Of a stretch of DNA of 64,000 bases, positions 39,400-48,791 are shown piece by piece. The position numbers were made by a program, and so were the translations under genes. Within the stretch, counting starts at the first letter, position 1, and each line of letters begins with the position of its first letter. The notes under the pieces are model-generated. The model had not been told where the DNA came from and searched no databases. It saw nothing but the letters and a program-made list of their open reading frames with translations. This stretch comes from Mycobacterium marinum (GTDB lineage: Bacteria; Actinomycetota; Actinomycetes; Mycobacteriales; Mycobacteriaceae), in assembly GCF_003391395.1 (NCBI RefSeq), contig NZ_CP024190.1, positions 4,960,001-5,024,000 of the forward strand, read 5' to 3'.

Positions 39400-40806
39400 G
39401 TGCGCATAGGGGGCCGCTGGGTTGCTCACCCGGCCGTCGCATCGGTGCGGCAACGAGCACTCCGTGCGAAAACGCCGGTATTCGGCATCGCCATGATCAC
39501 CCCATTGGTATTCGCGGGCGCGGTCGGCGCCACGGCTCCCGCGTCATACGGGAAGACACCGGCCGTTCGGGCTGCCATCACGCCGGTGGCGGCGGTGGCA
39601 CCGTCGCCCGCCATCGACCTGTCCGGCCCGAGCATCGTCGCCGTCGAGCGCCCTCCGACCAACTTCCACATCGCTGCGGGCACCACCGCGGCCCCACCGC
39701 CGGCGAGAGTCGTGAATGCCCCCGGAGCCCTGGGCATTCCCATCATGGCGCTGACCGCCTATCGCAATGCCGAGCAGAAAATGGCCACCGCCGCTCCGGC
39801 CTGTGGCATCAGCTGGAACCTGCTGGCCGGCATCGGCCGCATCGAATCGATGCACGCCAACGGCGGGGCCGTTGACGAACGCGGCACCGCGGTGAACCCG
39901 ATCTATGGGCCCGCCCTGGATGGCACCCTGCCCGGCAACGAAGTGATCATCCAAAGCAAGGTCGGCAACCGGGTCACCTACGCCCGGGCAATGGGCCCAA
40001 TGCAGTTCCTGCCCGGCACCTGGGCGCGCTACGCCTCCGACGGCGACAGCGACGGGGTGCCCGACCCACAAAACATCTTCGACTCCACGCTGGCCGCCGC
40101 CCGGTACCTGTGCAGCGGCGGGCTGAACCTACGGGATCCAGGTCAGGTCATGGCCGCGATCTTGCGGTACAACAACTCGATGCCCTACGCACAAAACGTG
40201 CTGGGCTGGGCCGCGGCGTACGCCACCGGCGTGCTGCCCGTCGACCTGCCGCCGATTACCGGGCCGCCCCCACCGATTGGCGACGCTCACCTGGAGCATC
40301 CGGAAGGCCTCGGCCCGAATTTGCCGTTGAACGCCAACGGCTTGGGGCCCGCCGACCCGCTCTCCCACATGCCGTTGATCGACTTTGCCCCGCCGCAGAT
40401 GCCGGCGCCTCCCCCGCCGATGTTCCCGTGGATGCAGCCCACGCCGCAGCCGTTGGCGCCACAGCCCGGGTGCACCCTGATCTGCGTCACCAACCCGCCC
40501 GAGGCGGTCCCGCCACCCGCTCCGATGCCGTTCGGACTCATGCCGCCACCGCCTGCCCCCGCCGCGCCGCCACCGCCAGATCCACTGGCTCCACTGGGCG
40601 CTCCCCCGGTCGGCGGTCCGCCGGCGGCTCCCGCACCCGCACCGGCTGGCCCGCCGGTACCCGGTGGTCCGGCACCGGCCGGCCCGGCACCTGCACCCGC
40701 TGGCCCGGCACCGGCACCCGGCGCACCGGCGCCGGCTGGGCCTGCCCCCACCCCCACACCCAGCGGGCCGGCTCCCGGCGAACCGGTACTCACCCCGGTC
40801 CACTGA
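39400..40806 (+). CDS. Secreted lytic transglycosylase with proline-rich tail
   Basis: Exported peptidoglycan-cleaving enzyme of 468 residues, homologous to Rv1230c (about 411). A signal/anchor helix at about 28-45 (FGIAMITPLVFAGAVGATAP) precedes an SLT_2-type domain at about 120-290 with AGIGRIESMH (probable catalytic Glu), YARAMGPMQFLPGTW and AAARYLCSGGLNLRD. The last 150 residues are Pro/Ala repeats (GPAPAPAGPAPAP), longer than in M. tuberculosis as recalled. GTG 39400 is used. It precedes mrp by 51 bp. Confidence 0.88.
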   Translation: MRIGGRWVAHPAVASVRQRALRAKTPVFGIAMITPLVFAGAVGATAPASYGKTPAVRAAITPVAAVAPSPAIDLSGPSIVAVERPPTNFHIAAGTTAAPPPARVVNAPGALGIPIMALTAYRNAEQKMATAAPACGISWNLLAGIGRIESMHANGGAVDERGTAVNPIYGPALDGTLPGNEVIIQSKVGNRVTYARAMGPMQFLPGTWARYASDGDSDGVPDPQNIFDSTLAAARYLCSGGLNLRDPGQVMAAILRYNNSMPYAQNVLGWAAAYATGVLPVDLPPITGPPPPIGDAHLEHPEGLGPNLPLNANGLGPADPLSHMPLIDFAPPQMPAPPPPMFPWMQPTPQPLAPQPGCTLICVTNPPEAVPPPAPMPFGLMPPPPAPAAPPPPDPLAPLGAPPVGGPPAAPAPAPAGPPVPGGPAPAGPAPAPAGPAPAPGAPAPAGPAPTPTPSGPAPGEPVLTPVH

Positions 40807-40857
40807 CCACTTGGCTGGCCGCAGGGCCGTAGCCGCAGCCGCATAGACTCGGCAGTG

Positions 40858-42018
40858 ATGTCCGGAACCCCAGATAACGCCGCCGATCAGTCCTCGACAA
40901 CCCAAGCCATCCGGGCCGCACTGGCCAAGGTGGTTGATCCCGAGCTGCGCCGCCCCATCACCGAACTCGGAATGGTCAAGAGCGTCGAGGTCGCCCCCGA
41001 CGGCGCGGTGCACGTCGAGATCTACCTCACCACCGGTGCGTGTCCGAAAAAGACCGAAATCAGCGAGCGCGTCACCCAAGCGGTGGCCGACGTGCCCGGT
41101 ACCGGGGACGTGCGGGTCAGTCTGGATGTGATGAGCGACGAGCAGCGCACCGAGTTGCGCAAGCTGCTACGCGGGGACGCGCGCGAACCGGTCATCCCGT
41201 TCGCCCAACCCAGCTCATTGACGCGGGTATATGCGGTCGCCTCGGGCAAGGGCGGCGTGGGGAAGTCCACCGTCACCGTCAACCTGGCGGCCGCAATGGC
41301 CGCCCGCGGCCTGTCGGTGGGCGTCCTCGATGCCGATATCCACGGCCACTCCATTCCGCGGATGATGGGCACCACCGACCGGCCCACCCAGGTCGAGTCG
41401 ATGATCCTGCCGCCCATCGCCCATGAGGTGCGGGTGATCTCGATCGCCCAGTTCACCCAGGAAAACACACCGGTGGTGTGGCGGGGACCGATGCTGCACC
41501 GGGCCCTGCAGCAGTTTCTGGCCGACGTGTACTGGGGCGACCTGGATGTGCTGCTGCTCGATCTGCCGCCCGGTACGGGCGATATCGCCATTTCGGTGGC
41601 TCAGCTGATCCCCAATGCTGAGATCCTGGTCATCACGACGCCGCAGCTGGCCGCTGCCGAGGTGGCCGAACGCGCCGGCAGCATCGCGCTACAAACCCGC
41701 CAGCGGATTGTCGGCGTGGTGGAGAACATGTCTGGGCTGACGCTGCCCGATGGCACCACGATGCACGTATTCGGTGAGGGCGGTGGCCGGCAAGTGGCAG
41801 AAAGGCTGACCCGCGCGGTCGGCGCCGACGTGCCGCTGCTCGGACAGATCCCGCTGGACCCGGCACTGGTGGACGCCGGGGATTCGGGAATGCCGATGGT
41901 GCTGCGCGCACCCGACTCCGCGGTGGGCAAGGAGCTGCTCAGCATCGCCGACAGCCTGGCCTCGCGACGCCGTGGGCTGACCGGTATGTCGCTGGGATTG
42001 GACCCGAAGCGGCGCTGA
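40858..42018 (+). CDS. mrp: Mrp/NBP35-type Fe-S cluster carrier ATPase
   Basis: Cytosolic P-loop ATPase that binds and transfers Fe-S clusters, 386 residues (Rv1229c 390). An N-terminal MIP18/DUF59 domain (DPELRRPITELGMVKSV) is followed by the deviant Walker A GKGGVGKSTV, DADIHGHS and LLLDLPPGTGD. The ATG at 40858 is preferred to a GTG one codon earlier. It converges on tatB with 15 bp between stops. Confidence 0.94.
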   Translation: MSGTPDNAADQSSTTQAIRAALAKVVDPELRRPITELGMVKSVEVAPDGAVHVEIYLTTGACPKKTEISERVTQAVADVPGTGDVRVSLDVMSDEQRTELRKLLRGDAREPVIPFAQPSSLTRVYAVASGKGGVGKSTVTVNLAAAMAARGLSVGVLDADIHGHSIPRMMGTTDRPTQVESMILPPIAHEVRVISIAQFTQENTPVVWRGPMLHRALQQFLADVYWGDLDVLLLDLPPGTGDIAISVAQLIPNAEILVITTPQLAAAEVAERAGSIALQTRQRIVGVVENMSGLTLPDGTTMHVFGEGGGRQVAERLTRAVGADVPLLGQIPLDPALVDAGDSGMPMVLRAPDSAVGKELLSIADSLASRRRGLTGMSLGLDPKRR

Positions 42019-42033
42019 GCGCTCGCTTACGGT

Positions 42034-42426
42034 CTAGGTTGCGTCGGAATCAAACGGCGGGCGAACCGGCTCATCCGGCGCCTCCTGGGCGGATGCCACC
42101 GCATCCACGGCCGGAGTTGCAGACGCCGCCTTGTCGAAGTTCCCGGTGAAGATCGAGTCGTCGCCGTCGAGCAGGTGTTTGGTCAGCGCCGCACGCGGCG
42201 TCATCCCCCGCAGCTTCTGTAACTCGCCGAGCTGCCCGCGCAGATCATCGAACTCAGGCCCCATGTCGTCGCGGAGTTGGCTGGTGACCCCGCTGAGATA
42301 GTCACGCGCCTGACGCAACGCGCCCGAACTCCAGCGGATGGCGCCCGGGAGCCGTTCCGGCCCAAGCACGACCAGCCCGACCACGACGAGCACGAGCATT
42401 TCCCCCCAGCCGATGTTGGCGAACAC
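42034..42426 (-). CDS. tatB: Twin-arginine translocase subunit TatB
   Basis: Membrane subunit of the Tat export pathway, 130 residues. The N-terminal helix (MFANIGWGEMLVLVVVGLVV) is followed by the GPERLP hinge and an amphipathic helix (RWSSGALRQARDYLSGV), as in TatB. GTG 42426 overlaps the htrA stop by one base (TAGTG read as GTG/TAG). It is the last gene of the sigE-rseA-htrA-tatB group. Confidence 0.95.
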   Translation of the reverse strand: MFANIGWGEMLVLVVVGLVVLGPERLPGAIRWSSGALRQARDYLSGVTSQLRDDMGPEFDDLRGQLGELQKLRGMTPRAALTKHLLDGDDSIFTGNFDKAASATPAVDAVASAQEAPDEPVRPPFDSDAT

Positions 42427-43940
42427 TAGCTGGAATCGGGGTCGGGTTTGACGGTCAGCGTGACATGGCGACCATCGCGGACGACCTCCACCGGGGCGTC
42501 TTGCCCGATGGTCAGCTGACGCACGGCGACGACGAATTCATCGGAGTCGGCAACACTGCGGTTGCCGATCTTTACGATCACGTCGTTTTCCAGGATTCCG
42601 GCCTTCTGCGCGGGGCTTCCGGCCTTTACGTTGGCCACCTGCGCACCCGAGGCAATCGCGTTGCTCACCGAGCGCGTCGTGATCCCGATCGTCGGGTGCA
42701 CGATCTTCCCGTCTTTGATCAGGGTTTCGGCGACGAACTTCATCTCATTGACCGGGATTGCGAAACCCAGCCCGCTGGCACTGTCCGACAGCGACTTGCC
42801 GGCGGTATTGATGCCGATCACCTGGGAGTCCATGTCGATCAGCGGACCGCCGGAGTTGCCGTGGTTGATCGAGGCATCGGTCTGGATGGCGTCGATGACC
42901 GTGTCGGTGTCGGAGCCCTCCCCCGACAGCGGGACCGGGCGATGCAGCGCACTGACAATGCCTTCGGTCACCGTGCTGCGCAAGCCCAGCGGCGCACCGA
43001 CCGCCAGCACCTCATCGCCAACCCGGACCTTGTCGGAATTGCCGAGGCGGGCCACGGTCAGATTGTCGACGTTGTCGACCTTGAGTACCGCCAGGTCGGT
43101 CTTGGGGTCGCGGCCCACCAGGCTGGCCGGCACCTCCTTGCCGTCGTTGAACACCACGGTCGTCTTGAACTGGCTGGGGTTGTTGGCGGCCTCGGAGATC
43201 ACGTGGTTGTTGGTGACGATGTAGCCACGCCCATCGACGATGACACCGGAACCCTGCATGCCCTCCTGGTCGCTCTTGGTCTCGATGGTTACCACCGAGT
43301 CGGCGACCGCGGCCGCCACCTTGGTGAACCGGCCCGCCGGCTCTTGGGCGTTGCCGTTGGTGGACAAGGTCACCTTCGACGTTGTGAACGCCTCGACGAC
43401 TTCGGCCGTCTTGCGGCCGATGACACCGCCGAGCGCCCCGATCACCAGCGCGATCACGGCCAGCACAATCAGCGCCAGGTAGGAAACCTGGCCGCCGAAC
43501 AACACGTCACGAACGCCGAGCTTGCCGGTTCGGCCCAGCGCGCCCTGCGGTAACGGCGCGGCTACCGCGGGGGTACCCAATGCTGCCGCAGCACCCGGAT
43601 CGCGCCATGGGTCATCAGCCTCGTCCGCCTGGCCGCCGTCTTTCTCGGCATCCAAGGCGCCGGCGTCGATGGGGTGGCGCTGCAGCGAGTCGGCACCGCC
43701 GACGGGACGGCTGAAGGCCTCCTCCAATACCGGGTCCGCCGGTTGATCGTGGGGCTCGTACTCGGACTGGTCGCGATACCGCTGCGGGCGCACCCGCTCG
43801 GCCACAAACGATCCCTGGACCCCCGATGGACGCCCGAACGTTTGCCGCGCCGCGGAATCGACTGGTGGCCGGGAGATGGGACGGGGCGCCAGGCGGGGGC
43901 CGCCGTCTTGGCCACTGTTGTTGCCTTGGTCGGAGGTCAC
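42426..43940 (-). CDS. htrA: Membrane serine protease HtrA
   Basis: Essential envelope-stress protease, 504 residues (Rv1223 is about 528). A long polar cytosolic N-terminus is followed by one helix (LALIVLAVIALVIGALGGVI), a trypsin-like domain with catalytic His in VTNNHVI, Asp in KTDLAVLKV and Ser in HGNSGGPL, and a C-terminal PDZ domain (VKAGSPAQKAGILENDVIVK). HtrA is regulated by SigE in mycobacteria. It overlaps tatB by one base; 171 bp separate it from rseA. Confidence 0.95.
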   Translation of the reverse strand: MTSDQGNNSGQDGGPRLAPRPISRPPVDSAARQTFGRPSGVQGSFVAERVRPQRYRDQSEYEPHDQPADPVLEEAFSRPVGGADSLQRHPIDAGALDAEKDGGQADEADDPWRDPGAAAALGTPAVAAPLPQGALGRTGKLGVRDVLFGGQVSYLALIVLAVIALVIGALGGVIGRKTAEVVEAFTTSKVTLSTNGNAQEPAGRFTKVAAAVADSVVTIETKSDQEGMQGSGVIVDGRGYIVTNNHVISEAANNPSQFKTTVVFNDGKEVPASLVGRDPKTDLAVLKVDNVDNLTVARLGNSDKVRVGDEVLAVGAPLGLRSTVTEGIVSALHRPVPLSGEGSDTDTVIDAIQTDASINHGNSGGPLIDMDSQVIGINTAGKSLSDSASGLGFAIPVNEMKFVAETLIKDGKIVHPTIGITTRSVSNAIASGAQVANVKAGSPAQKAGILENDVIVKIGNRSVADSDEFVVAVRQLTIGQDAPVEVVRDGRHVTLTVKPDPDSS

Positions 43941-44111
43941 GTGATCCTCTTCTACATCCTCAATTGAGCGTTCGAGACGGGAGTCAACACGAGCCGTCCT
44001 ATTGGCACGGCGTTGTCGGTGTCCACCCTAGTATCCATGGATCCCGGCTAGTCGGCATGAACCCGCACGCAGCAACTCCCGGGCCGTGCGTATCGGCGCG
44101 CAGCTGCCAAG

Positions 44112-44516
44112 CTAGCGCCGCTTCCGCTGATCACGGGCCTGGCGCTCGGCGAACGAGTCGGCGAGCCCGGTGGTGTCCTCGGGGGCGCCCTCCGACGGAT
44201 GATGCGGAATCTCCGACAGCATTCCCAGCAGCGCGGTTGGGATGCGGATGGGATGGGAGTCACGCAGCGCCGCCCGCGCCCGGGTGTGGTCCTCTACCTC
44301 GGCCGCGCATTGCGGACACATCGACAAATGATGCGCGGCCCGCAGGTGTGCGTTCATCCGCAGCTCACCGTCGACAAACGCCGCAATCGCCTCGATGGAC
44401 AGGTGCTCGGTAGAGCGGAAGCGACGAGGCGCACCTACCGGCGCATCGCTTTGAGAAGCGAACTGAGCAGGAAGCCAAGAGAACGCGCGCCGAAACACAT
44501 GCCCCCGGTCGGCCAT
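44112..44516 (-). CDS. rseA: Anti-sigma-E factor RseA
   Basis: Zinc-binding anti-sigma factor, 134 residues (Rv1222 is 154). The ZAS motif reads HHLSMCPQC, with an upstream conserved segment EAIAAFVDGELRMNAH. The C-terminal tail is shorter and differs from the Gly/Ser-rich tail recalled for M. tuberculosis. It binds SigE and is degraded after PknB phosphorylation (family knowledge). ATG 44516 follows GGAAGGAGCTGGTC, a strong ribosome-binding site. Confidence 0.93.
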   Translation of the reverse strand: MADRGHVFRRAFSWLPAQFASQSDAPVGAPRRFRSTEHLSIEAIAAFVDGELRMNAHLRAAHHLSMCPQCAAEVEDHTRARAALRDSHPIRIPTALLGMLSEIPHHPSEGAPEDTTGLADSFAERQARDQRKRR

Positions 44517-44661
44517 GACCAGCTCCTTCCCGCCATCGATATGTCGAATGTAGCGCGGTCCGGTGCCTGATAACCATTATCGGCCAGTAGAACCCCAGGA
44601 TTTGGGATCAGTTGGCAACCATGCGGAAGCCAAACCGATGGTTCGACGCACGTTCGACGAG

Positions 44662-45429
44662 CTATCGGGCGGTACCGACAGGCCTCGGGCTCAGTTCGCT
44701 GTGTTCGGGATGCGCGGCGAGGTAGTCACGCAACGCCTGCCGTCCGCGGTGAATCCGGCTACGCACGGTGCCCAGCTTCACGCCCAGGGTGGCGCCGATT
44801 TCCTCGTAGGACAGACCTTCGATGTCACACAGGACGACCGCGGCGCGGAACTCCGGCGGCAGTGAATCGAGCGCCGCCTGCAAGTCGGGTCCCAGCCGTG
44901 AGTCGTGGTAGATCTGCTCGGGGTTGGGGTCGTCGGCAGGCACCCGGTCGTAGTCCTCGGGCAACGCTTCCATCCGGATGCGCGACCGGCGGCGGACCAT
45001 GTCGAGAAAGAGGTTGGTAGTGATGCGGTGCAACCAGCCCTCGAAGGTGCCCGGCTGGTAGTTCTGGACGGACCGGAACACCCTGATGAACGTTTCCTGA
45101 GTGAGATCCTCAGCGTCCTGTTGATTGCCCGACAGGCGATAGGCCAGCCGGTACACCCGGTCGGCGTGCTGGCGCACCAACTCATCCCACGACGGCATCG
45201 CAGCCTTGTCACCGGTCGCATCGAATACCGCGGTGCCCAGCAACCCATCAGAGGTTTCGGCCCACTCGTCGTCGCGGACCAGTTGGGGGTGAGACATGGT
45301 CGTGGTGCTCAAGGTGGTGATGGTGTGTTCCTCCGGCTTTTCCCTGCCATCAGACATCGGCAGTTCGTCACCGGCGGCAACGCGCAGTTGCCATTCTGTA
45401 TTCCCGAGCCCGCGTCCTCCACGTTCCAT
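44662..45429 (-). CDS. sigE: ECF sigma factor SigE
   Basis: Extracytoplasmic-function RNA polymerase sigma factor for envelope stress, 255 residues (M. tuberculosis 257). Region 2 includes RLAYRLSGNQQDAEDLTQET and FEGWLHRITTNLFLDMVRRR; region 4 includes LPPEFRAAVVLCDIEGLSYE and the LGVKLGTVRSRIHRGRQAL helix-turn-helix. Several downstream starts exist (for example MSDGREK and MSHPQLV), in line with multiple SigE isoforms reported in M. tuberculosis; the longest frame is annotated. Divergent from the O-methyltransferase gene. Confidence 0.96.
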   Translation of the reverse strand: MERGGRGLGNTEWQLRVAAGDELPMSDGREKPEEHTITTLSTTTMSHPQLVRDDEWAETSDGLLGTAVFDATGDKAAMPSWDELVRQHADRVYRLAYRLSGNQQDAEDLTQETFIRVFRSVQNYQPGTFEGWLHRITTNLFLDMVRRRSRIRMEALPEDYDRVPADDPNPEQIYHDSRLGPDLQAALDSLPPEFRAAVVLCDIEGLSYEEIGATLGVKLGTVRSRIHRGRQALRDYLAAHPEHSELSPRPVGTAR

Positions 45430-45473
45430 GCCGTTACCGTCGCGTACCGGCGTATGGGCGGCATATGAGCAAA

Positions 45474-45492
45474 CTGAGGTTTAGCTGAGAAA
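45474..45492 (-). promoter_or_regulatory. MprA-box-like direct repeat upstream of sigE
   Basis: On the sigE strand the site reads TTTCTCAGCTAAACCTCAG: two CTCAG cores (TCTCAG and CCTCAG) 11 bp apart, about 45-63 bp upstream of the sigE ATG. sigE is a known MprA target in M. tuberculosis and MprA binds loosely conserved 8-bp direct repeats, but I cannot match the consensus exactly. Confidence 0.35.
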
Positions 45493-45651
45493 CCAATTCG
45501 TTACCTGCGTTATCCTGCAGTTATACACTCGTTATGAAGCTCGATTGCATCGTCAGCCTTGGGCGTGTCGGCTTGCGCGATGTCGCGACGCCACTCCTGG
45601 CAACGGGCGCGCCTGCCCGACTGCGTCGCCAATCCGACATACGCTGCGGGC

Positions 45652-46326
45652 ATGCATGGCACCGATAGCAGCTCAGACGCCCCAGGCCAGCCGGCCCCGA
45701 GTCGAGCCGAATTGCTGTCTGCCCACGCTGAGGGATCGATCTCAGAAGACACGATCCTCAAGACCGCCCGGGACCGGGCTGTCGACATCGGCGTTGGGGC
45801 GGTAACACCCGCGGTCGGCGCGCTCTTGAGCATGCTGGCCAAGCTCAGTGGCGGCAAGGCGGTGGCGGAAGTAGGCACCGGCGCCGGTGTCAGCGGCTTG
45901 TGGTTGCTATCCGGCATGAGCGATGACGGGGTGTTGACCACGATCGACATCGAGCCCGAGCATCTGCGGGTCGCCAAGCAGGCGTTCACCGAAGCCGGTA
46001 TCGGACCCTCGCGCACCCGGCTCATCAGTGGCCGCGCTCAAGAGGTGCTGACGCGACTCGCCGATGACTCTTATGACCTGGTGTTCGTTGACGCCGACCC
46101 GATCGATCAGCCCGACTATGTGGTCGAGGGTGTGCGGTTGCTGCGCTCCGGCGGGGTGATCGTGGTGCATCGGGCCGCTCTTGGCGGCCGGGCCGGCGAT
46201 CCGGCCGCGCGCGACGCCGAGGTGACCGCGGTACGGGAGGCGGCACGCCTGATCGCCGAGGATGAACGGCTCACCCCGGCGCTGGTGCCGCTGGGTGACG
46301 GTGTGCTGGCCGCGGTCCGCGACTAG
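45652..46326 (+). CDS. SAM-dependent O-methyltransferase
   Basis: Class I O-methyltransferase (methyltransf_3, catechol/caffeoyl type), 224 residues, homologous to Rv1220c. The SAM-binding motif is VAEVGTGAGVSGLWLLSG, then TTIDIEPEHL and DLVFVDADP. ATG 45652 (MHGTDSSSD) matches the known N-terminus; the open frame back to 45559 is ignored. It is divergent from sigE. The substrate is unknown. Confidence 0.92.
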   Translation: MHGTDSSSDAPGQPAPSRAELLSAHAEGSISEDTILKTARDRAVDIGVGAVTPAVGALLSMLAKLSGGKAVAEVGTGAGVSGLWLLSGMSDDGVLTTIDIEPEHLRVAKQAFTEAGIGPSRTRLISGRAQEVLTRLADDSYDLVFVDADPIDQPDYVVEGVRLLRSGGVIVVHRAALGGRAGDPAARDAEVTAVREAARLIAEDERLTPALVPLGDGVLAAVRD

Positions 46327-46388
46327 TTGAGGCGGGCTTGCGGTTCTCGCCGTGAGCGCGGCGATCGACGGTCGCACCGACTAGGACG

Positions 46389-48575
46389 TCACGAGCGGCC
46401 GAAGAAGCCCGACTGGTAGTCGCCCGCGTTGAATCCGCCCGAGTTGTAGTGGCCCGAATTGCCGAAGCCCGAGCTATTGCTGCCCTGGTTGCCCACGCCC
46501 GTGTTGTGGTCGCCCGAGTTGAAAAGACCGGTGTTGTAGTAGCCGGTGCTGGCCAAGCCCACGACGTGGTCCCCGGAGCTCAGCCAGCCGACGTGTAGGC
46601 CGCCGTCGCCGTAGTTGAAGAAGCCGGTGTCGGTGCCACCGGCGCTGGAATTGAAGAAGCCCACGTTGTATCCACCGCCGCCTGAGTTTCCGACACCGGA
46701 GCTGTACCCCCCGGCCGACGAGTTGATCAGGCCCGAGTTGTAGCTACCGGAGTTGAAGAAGCCGGAGTTTCCGGTTCCGGAGTTACCGAAGCCGGAATTA
46801 CCGCTGTGGGTGCCTGTGCCGCCCACACCCGTGTTGACGTTGCCCGTGTTCCACAGACCGGTATTACTGTCGCCCGCATTGAAAAGTCCGGTGTTGGCGT
46901 AGCCGGCATTGAAGAAGCCAGTGTTGCCGGCCTGTCCGATGGTTCCGGCCCCAGTCACCGGGTTTGCGTCGTTGCCACCGACGTTGAAAGCGCCCGTGTT
47001 GCCGATACCCGCGTTGGCCCAACCCACGTTGGCGAAGCCCGCGTTGAACATGCCTACGTTGTGGTTGCCCGCGTTGAAAAAGCCGATGTCATGACCGAAG
47101 AGCGCGGAGGTGCCGCCGCCGGAGTTGAAGCCGCCCAGATTGCCGTTCCCCGAGTTCGCCAAGCCGAGGTTGGCGTTGCCCGCATTGAATAGGCCGTCGT
47201 TGACACTGCCCGCGTTCCACCAGCCGGTATTGGTGCTGCCGGTGTTGCCGATGCCGGTGTTGAGGCTGCCCGAGTTCACTGCGCCCCAGTTGGTGCTGCC
47301 CGTGTTGGCAAGGCCCCAGTTGTCAGAGCCCGAGTTGAAAAAGCCACTGTTACCGGCGCCCGAATTGAACAAGCCAGTGTTGCCGGCGCCGGAGTTCCAG
47401 CCCCCGAAACCGATTTGGTTGTCCCCGGTCAGCCCGATACCGATATTGCCGTCGCCCGTGTTCGCCAGGCCGATGTTGCCGTTGCCGGTGTTGCCGAGAC
47501 CGATGTTGAAGCTGCCGTCGTTCCCGAACCCGAGATTCCAGCCGGCACCGTTGGCGTTGAACCCGCCGATACCGATCTGATTGTCGCCGGAAAGCCCGAT
47601 ACCGATGTTGTTGTTGCCGACGTTGCCGAGGCCAATGTTGTTGATACCGATGTTGCCAATGCCCCAGTTATGGCTGCCGATGTTGGCGGCACCCACGTTG
47701 GACGCAGACGGGTTCCCGGCCACGGCGGTGACCAGATTCCCGTTACCGAAGCCGATGTTGCCGCTGCCGAAGTTGCCCAGACCGATGTTGAACTGTCCGA
47801 TGTTGCCGGCACCCACGTTGTAGGAGGACGCCCCTGGGTAGGACGAGCCGGGGACGCCCAGAGCCGCATTTCCGTTACCGGCGCCCACGTTTGAGTTGCC
47901 GTAGTTGCCGAAACCGATGTTGCCGATGCCCCCACTGGTGGAGCTGGGACCGCTGTTGCCGCCACCGAAGTTGTAGCTGCCGAAGTTGCCGCTACCGACG
48001 TTGAAGTTCCCGATGTTGCCGATGCCGAGATTGACACCCGACAGACCCGGCAGGTTTTGCAGCGCTGTTTGCCACGGCGCCAGCGCTGCCGCTGAGGCCG
48101 AAACCCCCGCGTGGTAGCCGGACATCGCAGCCACGTCCTGCGCCCACATCTGCTCGTACTGGGCTTCGACCGCCGCGATCGCCGGCGCATTGAAGCCGAA
48201 CAGATTCGAGCGCACCAGCGACACGAACTGAGATCGGTTTTGTCCCACCGCGACTGGATGAATCATCGCCGCCCAGGCGGCCTCGAATGTCGACGCCACG
48301 GTCTTGGCCTGACCAGCCGCGGACTGGGCGCGGGCCGCCGCCACCGATAGCCAAGCCGAATACGGGGCCGCGGCGGCGGTCATCGCAGCTGCCGCCGGCC
48401 CCTGCCAGGATCCGCCGACGAGCCCCGATGTCACCGACCCAAAAGAGTCGGCGGCCGAACTCAGTTCCGCCGCCAGCCCATCCCAGGCGGCCGCGGCCTG
48501 CAGCATCGGGCCGGATCCCGCCCCGGCAAAGATTCGCGCCGAGTTGATCTCCGGCGGCAATATCGAAAAGTTCAC
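46389..48575 (-). CDS. PPE-MPTR family protein
   Basis: A 728-residue PPE protein. The PPE domain (1-180) shows LPPE at 6-9, SWQGPAAAAM near 57 and MWAQDVAAMSGYH near 150. The remainder is the MPTR region: repeated NxGxGNxG pentapeptides such as NIGFGNYGNSNVG and FNSGSYNSG. It ends in SGFFGRS. Such proteins are exported by ESX-5; the function is unknown. It is absent from this position in M. tuberculosis and lacks a PE partner. It converges on the methyltransferase gene, 62 bp apart. Confidence 0.93.
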   Translation of the reverse strand: MNFSILPPEINSARIFAGAGSGPMLQAAAAWDGLAAELSSAADSFGSVTSGLVGGSWQGPAAAAMTAAAAPYSAWLSVAAARAQSAAGQAKTVASTFEAAWAAMIHPVAVGQNRSQFVSLVRSNLFGFNAPAIAAVEAQYEQMWAQDVAAMSGYHAGVSASAAALAPWQTALQNLPGLSGVNLGIGNIGNFNVGSGNFGSYNFGGGNSGPSSTSGGIGNIGFGNYGNSNVGAGNGNAALGVPGSSYPGASSYNVGAGNIGQFNIGLGNFGSGNIGFGNGNLVTAVAGNPSASNVGAANIGSHNWGIGNIGINNIGLGNVGNNNIGIGLSGDNQIGIGGFNANGAGWNLGFGNDGSFNIGLGNTGNGNIGLANTGDGNIGIGLTGDNQIGFGGWNSGAGNTGLFNSGAGNSGFFNSGSDNWGLANTGSTNWGAVNSGSLNTGIGNTGSTNTGWWNAGSVNDGLFNAGNANLGLANSGNGNLGGFNSGGGTSALFGHDIGFFNAGNHNVGMFNAGFANVGWANAGIGNTGAFNVGGNDANPVTGAGTIGQAGNTGFFNAGYANTGLFNAGDSNTGLWNTGNVNTGVGGTGTHSGNSGFGNSGTGNSGFFNSGSYNSGLINSSAGGYSSGVGNSGGGGYNVGFFNSSAGGTDTGFFNYGDGGLHVGWLSSGDHVVGLASTGYYNTGLFNSGDHNTGVGNQGSNSSGFGNSGHYNSGGFNAGDYQSGFFGRS

Positions 48576-48744
48576 CGCTCCCCCGAACTTCGTAGACCGG
48601 CCTTCGCCGATATTGGCGATATCAAGATCGGTAACGCGAGTTACCGTACCCCGCTCGGGGCGAGCTTTGGCCGCGTTTGATCAAAGTTCACCAGCCGCAT
48701 TCGGGCTATTGCGACGCCGGCGATTTCCACCAGGTAGCCAGTCC

Positions 48745-48791
48745 TTGACGACGCCCTGAACGTACGTTTAGTGTGTTGAACATGCGTTCAG
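48745..48791 (+). promoter_or_regulatory. tetR promoter with two palindromic operators
   Basis: TTGACG (48745-48750) and TTAGTG (48768-48773), 17 bp apart, form a candidate promoter whose start site would coincide with the ATG at 48782 (leaderless). Two related palindromes, TGAACGTACGTTTA (48757-48770) and TGAACATGCGTTCA (48777-48790), share TGAAC-N4-GTTYA. One sits between the -35 and -10 elements, the other covers the start codon. Centres are 20 bp apart, two helical turns. Confidence 0.65.
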
